64,000 nucleotides of DNA from Pisolithus tinctorius (lineage: Eukaryota > Basidiomycota > Agaricomycetes > Boletales > Pisolithaceae): positions 2,542,001 through 2,606,000 of the forward strand of contig JANFAH010000001.1 in the NCBI GenBank assembly GCA_024663395.1, in the 5' to 3' direction. The notes beneath the pieces were generated by a model. It worked only from the letters and a program-made list of their open reading frames with translations, was not told where the DNA came from and did not search any database. Positions 42,818 through 55,397 of this stretch are shown here, piece by piece. Position numbers and translations under genes: made by a program. Numbering within the stretch: position 1 is the first letter of the stretch; every line of letters starts with the position of its first letter.

Positions 42818-45800
42818 TGGTGTGAACCAAACAAAACCAACACCAATGACAACAAAGAGTGAGTGGTGTTTGCCTCTGCAGAACCTGGAGGGTGGAAAAA
42901 TCTAATGTGGGGGAATTTCAATGGTGGGTGCTCCTAGTGCAAGTCAATGATGAGTTACAGTGAGGGACAAAAGTGTTGCAATGTTTGTGAGGTGTGAGTT
43001 GCTGCTGATGTAGCTTGGGCTGTTCTGCACAGATAATCATGAGACCTATACAATTGGAAAGGGGTGACTCTAAGCTTTCCAGAACACTAAGGTTCAGTCC
43101 AAACAAAGCAATACATGCTGAGATACACCATATTCTTTCCAAAAAGTGCATTGCAACACTTTTGTCCCTGACTGGTGAAATAGTGAAAAGTGACCTTTTG
43201 ATGGGATTGAGGGCATGAAGGATGGGAAAATATGATTACATAATAAGCCACATGATCATCCAGATGATTTGTCAGCATGTAAACAATGACAAACATTGGA
43301 CTGGTACCATTAACCCTCCCTCTTTTACCACAATTCATGAAATCATCTCTCTAGCTCACATGGTCATTTTCTCAAGGAATTCTTATCAGATACTGGTGGC
43401 CACCACAGTGCCATCAGTATAACATGCTCTCAGAACCATCAGTCCTTTAAAAAACCTGCTGTCAGTCATTCCCTGGACTGTTTCCCCCCACATGCCTGAT
43501 GTGTTCTGGGACTAATCAGTACTTGGAAGGGTGAAAATGTTATGGAGGTCAATCTGGCACTTCAGAACATGATGGACAAACCAATCCCCTCTCAACCAAT
43601 GCATTTCTGGCACAGGAACACTGGTATGGAAGTTAGGGCAAGACAAAATCCTCTTTACCCCTGGGTGTCATCAGAAGGATATGCTACTGAACTGCCATGG
43701 AGCAGAATCCTGTGCTTCCATCTGGTGCTGAATATTGCCTTTGGTCACATATGACCAAATAATCCTTCCCCAGTCATCTACAGTTCAGATCAGAGCAAGA
43801 TCTAGTGAACCCTCTTATGGTGCTCAGAGCACATGGAGGTGTTGTCTCACCCCAACTTCCATACCAGTGTTCCTGTGCCAGAAATGCATTGGTTGAGAGG
43901 GGATTGGTTTGTCCATCATGTTCTGAAGTGCCAGATTGACCTCCATAACATTTTCACCCTTCCAAGTACTGATTAGTCCCAGAACACATCAGGCATGTGG
44001 GGGGAAACAGTCCAGGGAATGACTGACAGCAGGTTTTTTAAAGGACTGATGGTTCTGAGAGCATGTTATACTGATGGCACTGTGGTGGCCACCAGTATCT
44101 GATAAGAATTCCTTGAGAAAATGACCATGTGAGCTAGAGAGATGATTTCATGAATTGTGGTAAAAGAGGGAGGGTTAATGGTACCAGTCCAATGTTTGTC
44201 ATTGTTTACATGCTGACAAATCATCTGGATGATCATGTGGCTTATTATGTAATCATATTTTCCCATCCTTCATGCCCTCAATCCCATCAAAAGGTCACTT
44301 TTCACTATTTCACCAGTCAGGGACAAAAGTGTTGCAATGCACTTTTTGGAAAGAATATGGTGTATCTCAGCATGTATTGCTTTGTTTGGACTGAACCTTA
44401 GTGTTCTGGAAAGCTTAGAGTCACCCCTTTCCAATTGTATAGGTCTCATGATTATCTGTGCAGAACAGCCCAAGCTACATCAGCAGCAACTCACACCTCA
44501 CAAACATTGCAATGCTTTTGTCCCTCACTGTATGCAGGAGTAGATGAACAGATGCTGACTGAGAAGGGGATGCTGAATGGAGCAAAGATATTCAGCTGAA
44601 AGGACTCCTAGTGCAAGTCAATGATGAGTTATGCAGGAGTGGAGGGATGACTAAGCAAGACTGCTGACTAAGAGTGGAGAAAGCTTCAGGATGGAGGTAG
44701 ATAGACCCTTGATGGAGCCTCAACTACCAAGTATGATTGATGGTAACAGATAGACTCTTCCAAATGAGCCTCAACTGTTGACAATGAGTTATGCACTGAA
44801 CTGACTGCTGAGTGACTTCTGGATTGCTTGTTGTTGTAGCTAAGTACATGGGGGTTTATATACTGTGGGGGGAGCACAGCCTATGACAAACAAGGCACAA
44901 ATTCTTGGTAAGTAATGAGTAAGGACTGTAAGCAGTGAGTAATCCTGATGAGTAAGTGAGAAATGGAAAGTAAGCAGGCATAGAAGAACTGGTAAGTATT
45001 GGAAATAAATGAGTCAAGGACAGTCAAAATATCAGAGTATGAGTCAAATGGAGTCAGAAACTGAGTAAGCACACTGGATCACATTAGGGGGTGGTGATGC
45101 AAGTCAGATCTCAGCAGAGACATCACTGGACCAACAGATTGGATGACAGATGGATGGTGTTTCCAGATGGGGAAGTATTAATTGCAGAAATGGATGGCAT
45201 GAGTCAGTTGTCAAAGGGCTAGGGCATTGGGGGTCTGTGGGGTCATGGGAGCATAGGCAATTGTGTCTCCCACCCATTCATCCTCTCAGCAAAGTCAATA
45301 AATGCTTCATGAATGGGGCTCTGATGGAGGAGAGGGAGAAGGGGGGACATCTTCTGCCAGGTCTTGCAGTAAGAAGGCAAGATGCATGTCATAGTCATCA
45401 TGGATGTGATCAGGGAGGCCAGAGAACAGTAGATTATACTGCAGCTGTCACAATGTGGGGAGAATGATGGACAAGATTGGAACAAAGATGGTGCAGGGAG
45501 CAGGGAGGAAGGATCCATATGCTTCATCAAGTGGGGAGACCAAAATGACCACATAAGACCTTTGTAAGCAAGTGACAGACCTGAGGCAACCAAAGAATGT
45601 CCTTCTGGAAGTCATACTGATCAAGGAGAACATGCTGACCAAGCTGCATGGGATGGGAAGGGGTTGATGATGATGGAATGAACCAGGGGGCTTCAGGGTG
45701 GAAGCTGGTGGGAGCACCTGGCAGATATACATAGCCAATGTCTCTGGCAAATGAGACAAGCAAGACAATCAATGAAGAGGCAGCCATATCTGATGCACTT

Positions 45801-46184
45801 AGCAAAATGAGCATCTGATGAATGGAGTGCTGTAGAAATGTGTAGGTGTGAGGATTCTCTCCAAATTTGGAAGGCAGGATGGCATGGCTGAGCACTTTAA
45901 GCCAGTGTGAGAATGGAGTTGATATCTTTGGAAATGGTGGAGATATGATGAAAACCAGAATGCCATACATGGGCACTAAAAGCCTTTAATGAATGCTTAA
46001 CTTGCTTCCTCTTTTTTCTTTAGCACTGATGACTCATTCTTGTGCAAAGGATGACTGCTAATGTTTAGCAGTCCTTCTATGCATGAGGGCTTTAGTCTTC
46101 ATATGCATGGCATGGTGTGCAACTTGTTGACAAGTTAGGCAGAGTCAGCTGTAACCATGTGCACAACACCTTTGGTGTGTGACA
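42818..46184 (-). mobile_element. LTR-Z copy F, split by FB2-2
   Basis: It begins at TGTGGAAAGCTGG (12 bases inside the normal start) and ends GGTGTGTGACA at 46184. With FB2-2 and one TA removed it aligns with copy D along its length. The U3 ORF is partly open (45976-45243, minus, in pieces). To the right it abuts Gypsy-C gag. Confidence 0.82.
42958..44530. mobile_element. Palindromic TA-flanked element FB2-2
   Basis: 1573 bp with ends CAGTGAGGGACAAAAGTGTT, flanked by TA (42956-42957, 44531-44532). It interrupts GAGTTATGCAGGAG of LTR-Z, which is intact elsewhere. Arms are nearly identical inverted copies with a loop at about 43650-43830. Confidence 0.92.
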
Positions 46185-47200
46185 CCACTCCCACAGGCAA
46201 CAACTGGGATGCCTTTGTAGTCACTGTTAAGGGCTTGTACCCTGGCTGCAAAGGTGATGACTGCTACTGCTGTGCAGACTTGCAGTACCTCATTGAAGAA
46301 TATCAGTCCAAGCCCATGCAGAACCAGGATGACCTAGGAGAATACCAGCAGAAATTCACTAAGATCTCTGCCCTCCTCATTAAAACTAAAAAGCTAGCAG
46401 AGACAGAACAGGACTCCATGTTCCTTAATGGCTTCCCAAGGGCCATCACAGATCATATTCACCATTGACTCTCCATAGTCCACACTGACCTCCACCCAGA
46501 TGACCCTTACCTGCTCACAGAAGTCATCAAAGCTGCCAAGTTCCTCCTGATGGGATCCACCCTACATAGCACAGTACCAACAATGGCTACTGTGGCCTTG
46601 CCAGCTGCAACTCCCTTGCAAGCTTACATCCCACAAGTGCCACCTGCCAGTACTGTTGTCAAACAAGAATACAATCTCCAGCCACAGTACCTGCCACAGC
46701 CACACAGACCCAGCTGCAGCTTCTGTGCAGACCCCAATCACTGGACAAGGATGTGTGCACTTGTTGAAGTCTATATCCATGCTGGTAAGATCATGAGGGG
46801 TACAGACAACTGTCTCTATCTTACAGACAGAAGCTGAATTCTGCACTTCCCTGAATGTGACTCACTGAAAGAAGCTGTTGACTGTGTCATAGCTGACAGA
46901 GACCAGGCCAGTGTGTGTGCTGCAACTCCTGCTGCCCTGCACAACTCAGCTCCACAGGGCACAGCTAACCTCTTTTGCATTGCCCACCCCAAAGTCAATA
47001 TGCAGTTGGAGATTCAGCCATCTGCCTTTCTAAACACTGTCCAGGACATAGACAAATCAGCTGCTGACTTAGACAACCCTAACTTCCAGGCATATGTTGC
47101 CCAAGCTTGGGCTACCTGTCAGGCTGACAAAGGTAACAAGGGCACAGTTGTGTCCTGTGGAAAGACAGCCTGCTTTGATGGGGTAGAGATTACAGCATGA
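46185..47200 (+). pseudogene. Gypsy-C Gag
   Basis: It lacks its N-terminus, cut by LTR-Z at 46184. It reads NNWDAFVVTVKGLYPGCKGD, QDDLGEYQQKFTKISALLI, a stop at 46466, then after QPHRPSCSF the knuckle CSFCADPNHWTRMC (CX2CX4HX4C) at about 46710, a stop after DRS (46835), and a linker. The frame is unbroken by shifts and runs on into protease, as in many mushroom Gypsy elements. Confidence 0.85.
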
Positions 47201-50200
47201 CCCACAGCATGTCCAGCCAACCCTCCATGAGTAGATCCTCATGCAGCCACTGTCACAGAGGAAATCATTTCCCCTGGTGTTCAAAGTTCATGTGCCACTT
47301 GCCAGGCATCTGAGCCCTTTGCATCTGCACCAACATCCACTGCTGTGAAACCATATGTTCCTCTGACTAATCCTGCTCTGATGCCTGCACACAAGGATCC
47401 TGTGCCTGTGACAATTGTCCCATCACAAACATCATACCCAGCTCCAGCCTGCAAGCAGAACTAGTATTGTTACTCATTTCCACTCAAAGATGAAGCCACA
47501 CCCAAGTGTATCATGAAGTGCATACTAGAAACCAGCATTGCCTTTCCTGTCAAGGAACTATTCACAGTAGCCCCTGAGTTTCACAAACAGTTCAGGGACA
47601 TCAACATGGCAAAATGTGTCACCACAAATGAGATCAAGGTAGTTTGTAGTGACAGCGATGAGGGAGTGCATGTAAATGAACTAACTGGCTGTGACCCACA
47701 CCAAACTGTGCACAAATTTGGAGACCATGTCATCTGTGGTGATGATGGTTCCATCATGGCTCACCACACTCTACTGCTCTGCTGCATTGAATCCAAGGTC
47801 CCCAGGACTGATGTCACAATCAACTGCATGCTCGATTCCAGTTCAGAAATCATTGCCATGCCCAGGTACATCTGGGAAAAGATTGGGCTACTGTTGCACT
47901 GTGACCACCTCATGACTATGAGCTCTGCTAACATGTCTAAAGGTACTACTGTAGGCATTCTAGAGAACCTGAAACTTGACTTTGGAGCCAGGCCAGTCAT
48001 GCTCCAGGTTCAGGTAATTGAACATGCCAACTTCAACATGCTTCTCAGTCATCCATTCATTTGCCTCATGAGCACAGTGACAAATGACTATCCTGATGGC
48101 AGACAGCAGATTACTCTCTGTGACCTGAACAACAGCCACAAGTACACTCTGCCCATGTGCCCATGCTGTAAGTGTGGCAAGCACTGCCATAGTCACCAGA
48201 GTATTGTTGAATGGGGTTTGAATATTGATGATCCACCAAACAGTTGGGGAGAGCCTACTAAGATGTCCTGTTTCCTATTCAGCTGCTGCTATCTGTTCCT
48301 CAGTCCCACAGTGTCTTCCCTAGCCTTCACCTCAATGAATTTCTGTTTGCCCATGGCACCAGTGCCACAGAATATACCCACTGGAATACCCTCACCCACT
48401 TTCACTTTCCTCTCCTCCACTCAGATGATACTAAACCTCTCTGCTATAGCTGCCTTTAATAGCATTTACCAGCTAGACCCCATGGTTCACACTCTTGTGT
48501 ACAAGCTGGTTGCCAAGAAGGTTCAGATGGTACCTGTCCCAATGGCAGAAGAATTCTGCATCATGCACAGTCTGCCTGATGATCTGCTCACTGGCCTCCT
48601 GTCAAAGTCGGACAACACCCCTGGCTCCTTCTTAGGGCGGAGTTGGAGCGGGTTGGGCTGCGGAGTACAGCAGTCAAAGTCCGAAGCGAATCCGACCACT
48701 GGGTGGCGAGATATTCGACGAACAGTGAGCGGAGGGGTATGAAGGAAAGTTTCGGAGACTGAGGTCGGAGTCGGAGCCGGAGGTCAGAGGTCGGAGGTCG
48801 GATGAGAGGGCGTTGGGTTCAGCTAGTGCGCTGCCCCCTTGCGCGAGCTCAGCCCTCGTATTTCAGAGGTGGAGCGGACTCAGAGGAAGTGGAGACGAAA
48901 CTCCGGAGGGGGCTGAGAGCGAGTCGAAGGTGGGGACTTTATTCGATATTCGTACTGATTACATCGGAGTACTACGTGGCCTTATATACGATGTAGGTCA
49001 AGGGCGGTGCAGTACGGAATGTAAACCAATAAGTGTATAGTGGGTTAGAGTCCTTCCGAGACAAGGGACAGAGGGTAGGGATGACGGGGACCTTAACTGA
49101 GACAAGGAAACTACTACAACGAGGAAAAGAGGGTAAATACCAGAGGAGCGGAAGAATGGAGAAAACCGACACGAGGGCGGAACCCTATCTAGAATGCAGG
49201 GCCGCAAGTCCGACAGCCCACGTGACCAACCTTAGGGCGGAGTTGAGCGGAGTTGGTCAGGGGACCTTGGAGAGGTGTGGAGATGTGTCGGGAGGGTCGG
49301 AGGAGCGCGGGAACACGTCGGAAGAGGGCGGAGAAATGCGGGAACATGTCGGAGGAGGGCGGAGTAGGTATTAGGGGCTTACGCTGGTGTCATGGCCATG
49401 ACACCTCCAACCACTACCCACACACCTACCAGACTTCACTCCAGGCATTCATTTCACTGCCAAATGGGCCACAGAGCTTGATCTCAATCTGGCAGACTGG
49501 CTTTGGCCAGAAGAACACAAACTAATAACCTGGCTTGTTGAGGTCCATGTTCACTTGGGACATCACAGAGCATGGACATCTAGATGAACACTACTTCCCC
49601 CTGTAAAGATCCCCACAATTCTGCACACACCTTGGGTCCAATGGAATATCCCTATCCCAAGCATGATCCATGCCCAGGTCATTGACATGATTAAAGATCA
49701 CATCAAGTCCAGCATGTATGAGCCTTCTACAGTGGCTTACTGCTCTTGCTGGTTCTGCATGGTAAAGAAAGATGGAAAGTCTCTTTGCCTTGTGCATGAC
49801 TTACAGCCCCTAAATGCAGTTACCATTCATGATGTGTCCATTCTGCCCTTCATGGAACATCTTGTGGAGTCCTTTGCCAGCTATGCAGTATATGTGATGA
49901 TGGATCTCTACTCCAGGTACAACCAGTGCACACTTCATGTTGACTCCCACAACCTCACCACCTTCAGTACCCTGCTCAGACCACATTGGCTTACTACTCT
50001 GCCACAAGGCCATGCAAATGTGGTACAGGTATACCAAGGAGATACTGCATTTGTGCTCCAAGATGAGATCCTGCATCATACCTTACCCTTCATTGATGAT
50101 GACCCCATAAAATCCAAGACCACCCACTATCAGTGCACAGATGGTTCCTATGAGACTATCCTGGAGAACCCTGGGATCCAGAAGTTTATCTGGAATCACT

Positions 50201-51108
50201 GTATAGTCATTAACCACATTCTTCAGCATTTGCAGAATGTCAGAGCCACCATCTCAGCAAAGAAGTTTGTCCTAGCTGCTCCATCCACTGTGATTGTTGG
50301 CCCCAAGTGCACCTTCAAAGGTCACATTCCAGAGGAAAGCAAAGTGCAAAAGATCTTTGACTGGCCTGAATGCTGCAACCTGATCCAGGTTCATGGTTTC
50401 CTTGGTGTCTGTGGTGTCCTCTGCATCTTCATCAAAGACTTCACCAAGATTGTGTGGCTGCTAGTCACACTCATGCAGAAGGACATACCATTCACATGGG
50501 ACAAACTGCAATGCACTGCCATGCAACAACTCAAGGATGAAATCATGAAGTCCCCCACACTGTGGTGGATTGACTATGAGTGCAGTCATGAAGTAATTTT
50601 AGCAGTTGACACCTTGGTCATCACAGTCAGCTACATCCTCTATCAGCTTGGCAAAGATGGAAAATGATACCCTAGTCACTTCAGATCCATCACCCTCAAT
50701 GAGGTGGAAAGCCACTACTCCCAGGCTAAGCTCAAGTTGTACAGCCTCTTCCACATGTTGCATGCAGTACATGTGTACATCTTCAGCCTCACTAACTTCA
50801 CCATGGAGGTAGATGCAAAGTATATTAAGGGCATGATAAATAACCCAGATCTACAGCCTAACATGATGATCAATCACTGGATCACTGGCATCCTCCTCTT
50901 CTTGTTCAAACTCATTCACATTCCCACAGACAAACATGCTGGCCCTGATGGCCTCTCCTGCTGCCCACAGTTGGAACTTGACCCACCAGAGGATGATGAC
51001 CACAACAACTGGTCAGACCCCTTCTACTCCTTTTCTACTGAAACCATTAATGACCACCTGTACCACTCCTTACTGCCACCTGCATACCATTGGGTGGCTG
51101 TTCACTAG
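47201..51108 (+). pseudogene. Gypsy-C Pol: protease, RT, RNase H
   Basis: Protease: INCMLDSSSEIIAMPRYIWE (Gly of DSG replaced by Ser) near 47830, then PVMLQVQVIEHANFNMLL. LTR-B2 splits the linker at 48600-49403. RT: PPVKIPTILHTPW, LCLVHDLQPLNAVTI, MMDLYSRYNQ (motif A), LPQGHANVVQVYQGD and FIDD (active site), then CTFKGHIPEESKVQKIFDWP. The RNase H part is SITLNEVESHYSQAKLKLY and VDAKYIKGMINNPDLQPN, ending near DKHAGPDGLS and AYHWVAVH. Integrase and 3' LTR are missing. In-frame stops at 47198, 49587 and 50665 make it inactive. Confidence 0.9.
48600..49403 (-). mobile_element. Solo LTR-B2 in Gypsy-C
   Basis: 804 bp, TGTCAAAGTCGG to GGCCATGACA on plus, with perfect 5-bp TSD CCTCC (48595-48599, 49404-49408). 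It is the reverse complement of the LTR-B1 sequence, so minus in orientation. CpG-rich and little decayed, it is a young insertion in an old element. Confidence 0.94.
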
Positions 51109-51300
51109 CAACCAGTGAACTTGTGATCTTGTGTAGAGTCAACATGGCCTTCATAGCGATCATGTGAATCTTAGATAATCTAAGTCCTCCATAATTAGGT
51201 TATCTCCTGAGTGTCTTTGCCTCTCTGTCTTCAGCTCATTCACCTGTGCTTGTCCTGCCATATAACTTGTGCATACATCGACTGAACTTTGCTCTAAACT
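51109..51300. other. Spacer between Gypsy-C and DIRS-like fragment
   Basis: No ORF or repeat recognised. It may contain the 5' leader of the DIRS-like element, since an ATG follows at 51301. Confidence 0.4.
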
Positions 51301-53087
51301 ATGTCTTCCTTACCTACAGGTGTTCCCTTTTCTCAGAACATGTCTTCCAATGCCTCTGCTCAGCCTTCAGTGCTGCCCCCAGTCAACAATCCTGGTGCAT
51401 CGTCTACAGTCTCACAGACTGCAGCCATACAGCCTCCTCTCTTGGTGCCCATTGGGCAATTGGCAGCTGCTCCAATTGTACCAACCCCATCTGTCTTGAT
51501 GATGCAGCCTCCTGTGGCCATGCTTCCTCAGCATATAGTCACCCTGCATATAGCCACTCCCTCTGCTCAACCATCCTCCATCCCACTTGTTCCACCATCC
51601 ATCCCTCCTAAGACCCCAGTCCCCCCTACTGGCAACTCTGGCTCTTTGGCTCAACAATTGTTGGCCACATATATCCTTATGTCCCCTTCTACAAGAACCA
51701 CAGTCAATAATCTCATGGATGCAGAATGAGTGCACTCTTCCACATCTCACTGGTCCAAGGTCCATCGTCCCCTCCTTTTTGACCTGGATGAACACACCCT
51801 GGTCATCACCCCTGATGACACTGCCCTACCCATTTCTAACCTCATTGATGACTTGGCTGATGCTGGTTATCATGTCCCCCTCACTCTTTTCACCTACAAA
51901 GTATTGTCTAGGTTCCAGAACAAACCCCATTCCATGAAAATCATGAAGCTCCACCACAAGGGACAAAATGTCTATGTCCTTGATATCAGTCAATTCCCTA
52001 AGGAGTCTGACATGCATCCCCTTGATTGGTATTCCACCTGGGAATGCTACCTAGAGTGGATTGGTGATTGTCTTGGTTCAGTATTGAGGCACATGTGGTC
52101 ATGCCACTTCCATTTTCTCACCCAGAAGGATGACTTCCTCAACTCTTTTACTGCTATCCTTAAATTCAACATTGAAGTTCATAGGAAGTGTGCCTTGGAC
52201 CCCAAGTTTACCCTGACCATTGATCAATACAAGTTGCGCTTCATTCAACTTCTCATCAAAGTCTCCAATTCTTCCTTCTCCTCCAAAAAATCTTCCTTTC
52301 AGGCCCAATGCTACTCACCATATGAGCACAAACCTCACCAAGATGTGGCTGATGATTCCTTTTGAGGCAACCAGCGATCCCAACCAACATGTCTCATCTG
52401 CACCCACCCTGGCCACAAATACTCCCTCTGCTCTGAAGAGACTATGCCAAAAGGCCAACAAATGTTTGTGAAGTCTTGTGAAGGCAAACTTGTGTGTCAT
52501 GACAACAATTCCCCAATCTGCTTCCCCTTTCAGCTTGCTGCTGCTAAAAAACCCTGTTGCAACAATCACCCTGACCAGCACATCTGTGCCATCTGCAGCT
52601 CTCATGACCATGGTGCCTCCAATCACAAATCTGCCTGAATGTGTTGAACCCTTCTTGCATCCCTTCCACATCTTCCCCCCCTGCCACATTTTCTCCAACT
52701 CTTTTTGTATCATCCATACTCCATTTGACTCAGATCCAGATTTTTCTCACATCATCACTCCCTATTCTGCTTCTGCCTTTGATGTGATTCTTCATGCACT
52801 TAAGTTATTAGATCAATATCTGGACCTTCCATCTAAATTAACTTTCGGATTCCCCATTGGAGATTTGAAGTCACTCACTTCAACTTATATCCCTGCTAAT
52901 CATCAAAGCATTGCCACTCATCTTGATGCAGTTTGGGATTACATAGAAGATGAACTTTGCTTAGGCCACATGTCTGGTCCTTTCACATCCAACAAACTCT
53001 ATGTGAAGATTGGCCCCTTCCACTCATCTCCTTTTCAAATTGTCATTAAACCCAGTCTCAATGGCTCCCCTGACAAAATCCATGTTG
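51301..53087 (+). pseudogene. DIRS-like (tyrosine-recombinase) retroelement, Gag-like and RT start
   Basis: First a Pro/Ser-rich leader (51301-51729), then a frame with helical PLDWYSTWECYLEWIGDCLG and IDQYKLRFIQLLIKVSNSSF. A Cys/His array follows: CLICTHPGHKYSLC, later HICAICSSHDHGA, with a linker about KSCEGKLV. Then comes the start of a DIRS-type RT: HLDAVWDYIEDELCLGHMSG and GPFHSSPFQIVIKPSL, the region before the RT palm in this group. Frames shift several times. It stops at about 53087, where LARD sequence begins. Assignment rests on remembered DIRS proteins of mushrooms; no recombinase domain is in the window. Confidence 0.65.
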
Positions 53088-53397
53088 GGGAGTAGCATAG
53101 AGCTACCCAAGGGGTATCAGAGGCCAAGGGAGGCTGGAGATGGGAGACCAGCCAAAAGAAGGAAGTCCACAGTGAGCAAGACCAGTCAGGGGCTATGAGG
53201 AAGTCCAGAAATGACAGGCCATACAAGGGAGGAAAGACTGGAACCAGGGAGACCAGTCATAAGGGAGTCTGGAGGTGAAAAAACCAGACACAAGTAGGAG
53301 GAGGACCAGAGTTAGCAAGTCCAGTCCAGGGCTACAAACCAGGTGAAGCCAAGGGAAGGCCAGGGTCTGGCAGGGCAAGCCAGGATGGCTAAGAGCT
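53088..53397 (-). repeat. LARD internal fragment
   Basis: It matches LARD-1 38334-38715 (GAGTAGCATAGAGCTACCCA, GCTGGAGATGGGAGAC) with an internal deletion. No LTR. It joins the DIRS-like fragment to Harbinger-2, so it marks a rearrangement or a decayed insertion. Confidence 0.75.
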
Positions 53398-55397
53398 AGT
53401 TCAGTAACAAAGCCCCACAAAGAATCTGGGGGAAAAAATGCAAAAAAAAAGTCCCAGGCCTTCATGACATAAGCATACAAAGTTCAAGCAGAGCTCTAAT
53501 TTAGGAGGGCTGATGAGTTGGGTGTAACTGGGAACCTGATTGGTGGGGACCCTCCTGATGCCACAGATGGCAAGACCAAGGAAAGGTGCATCAACATCAA
53601 TGATGACCACTATTGATGCTGCAAACTCCTCATTCTTATCCTTGTCCACCATCCAACTCTTATCCCTGTTACTCATGTTGGCAGATGCTCTACAGGCCAT
53701 TGCAGAAGCAACATGGTGTGCTGACCCAGTCCCATACCACACATCAATCCTGACTGGGAGTGGATGGGTAGCTGAGTTGTTGGATGGCCATCCTGAGCAA
53801 ATTTGTACAGAACTTGCAGTTCACAAGCATGTATTCAAAACCTTATTGTGGGAGCTCCAACAGCATGGTCTCAGTCCTTCCAAACATGTTACACTCAAAG
53901 AGCAACTTGTGATCTTTCTGTATACCTCTGTTACCAGTTTGTCCATCAGACATGTAGGTGAACATTTTCAAAGGTCAAACAGCACAATCTCAAAGTAAGT
54001 CTTCAACTGCACCATTTTCAGTGGACTAATACAGTGAGGGACAAAAGTGTTGCAATGTTTGTGAGGTGTGACTTGTTGCTGATGTAGCTTGGGCTATTCT
54101 GCACAGATAATCATGATACCTATACCAATGGAAGGGGGTGACTCTAAGCTTTCCAGAGCACTAAGGTTCAGTCAAAAAAAAGCAATACATGCTGAGATAC
54201 ACCCTATTCTTTCCAAAATGTGCATTGCAATGCTTGTGTCCCTGACTGGTGAAATCATGAAATGTGACCTTTTGATGGGATTGAGGGCATGGAGGATGGG
54301 AAAAAATGCATACATAATAAACCACATGATCATCCAGATGATTTGTCAGCATGTAAACAATGACAAACATTGGACTCATACCATTAATCCTCCCTCTTTT
54401 ACCACAACTCATGAAATCATCTCTCTAGCTCACATGGTCATTTTCTCAAGGAATTCTTATCAAATACTGGTGGCCACCACAGTGCCATCAGCATAACATG
54501 CTCTCAGAACCATCAGTCCCTTAAAAAACCTGCTGTCAGTCATTTCCTGGGCTGTTCCCCCCCATGCCTGATGTGTTCTTGGACTAATCAGTACTTGGAA
54601 GGGTGAAAATGTTATGGAGGTCAATCTGGCACTTCAGAACATGATGTACAAACCAGTCCCCTCTCAACCAATGCATTTCTGGCACAGGGACAGTGGTATG
54701 GAAGTTAGGGCAAGACAAAATCCTCTTTACCCCTGGGTGTCATCAGAAGGATATGCTACTGAACTGCCATGGAGCAGAATCCTATGCTTCCATCTGGCCC
54801 TGAATATTGCCTTGGGTCACATATGACCAAATAATCCTTCCCCAGTCATCTACAGTTCAGATCAGAGCAAGATCTAGTGAACCCTCTTATGGTGCTCAGA
54901 GCACAAGGAGGTTTTGTCTCACCCCAACCTCCATATCAGTGTTCCTGTGCCAGAAATGCATTGGTTGAGAGGGGACTGGTTTGTACATCATGTTCTGAAG
55001 TGCCAGATTGACCTCCATAACATTTTCACCCTTCCAAGTACTGATTAGTCCAAGAACACATCAGGCATGGGGGGGGAACAGCCCAGGAAATGACTGACAG
55101 CAGGTTTTTTAAGGGACTGATGGTTCTGAGAGCATGTTATACTGATGGCACTGTGGTGGCCACCAGTATTTGATAAGAATTCCTTGAGAAAATGACCATG
55201 TGAGCTAGAGAGATGATGTCATGAGTTGTGGTAAAAGAGGGAGGATTAATGGTATGAGTCCAATGTTTGTCATTGTTTACATGCTGACAAATCATCTGGA
55301 TGATCATGTGGTTTATTATGTATGCATTTTTTCCCATCCTCCATGCCCTCAATCCCATCAAAAGGTCACATTTCATGATTTCACCAGTCAGGGACAA

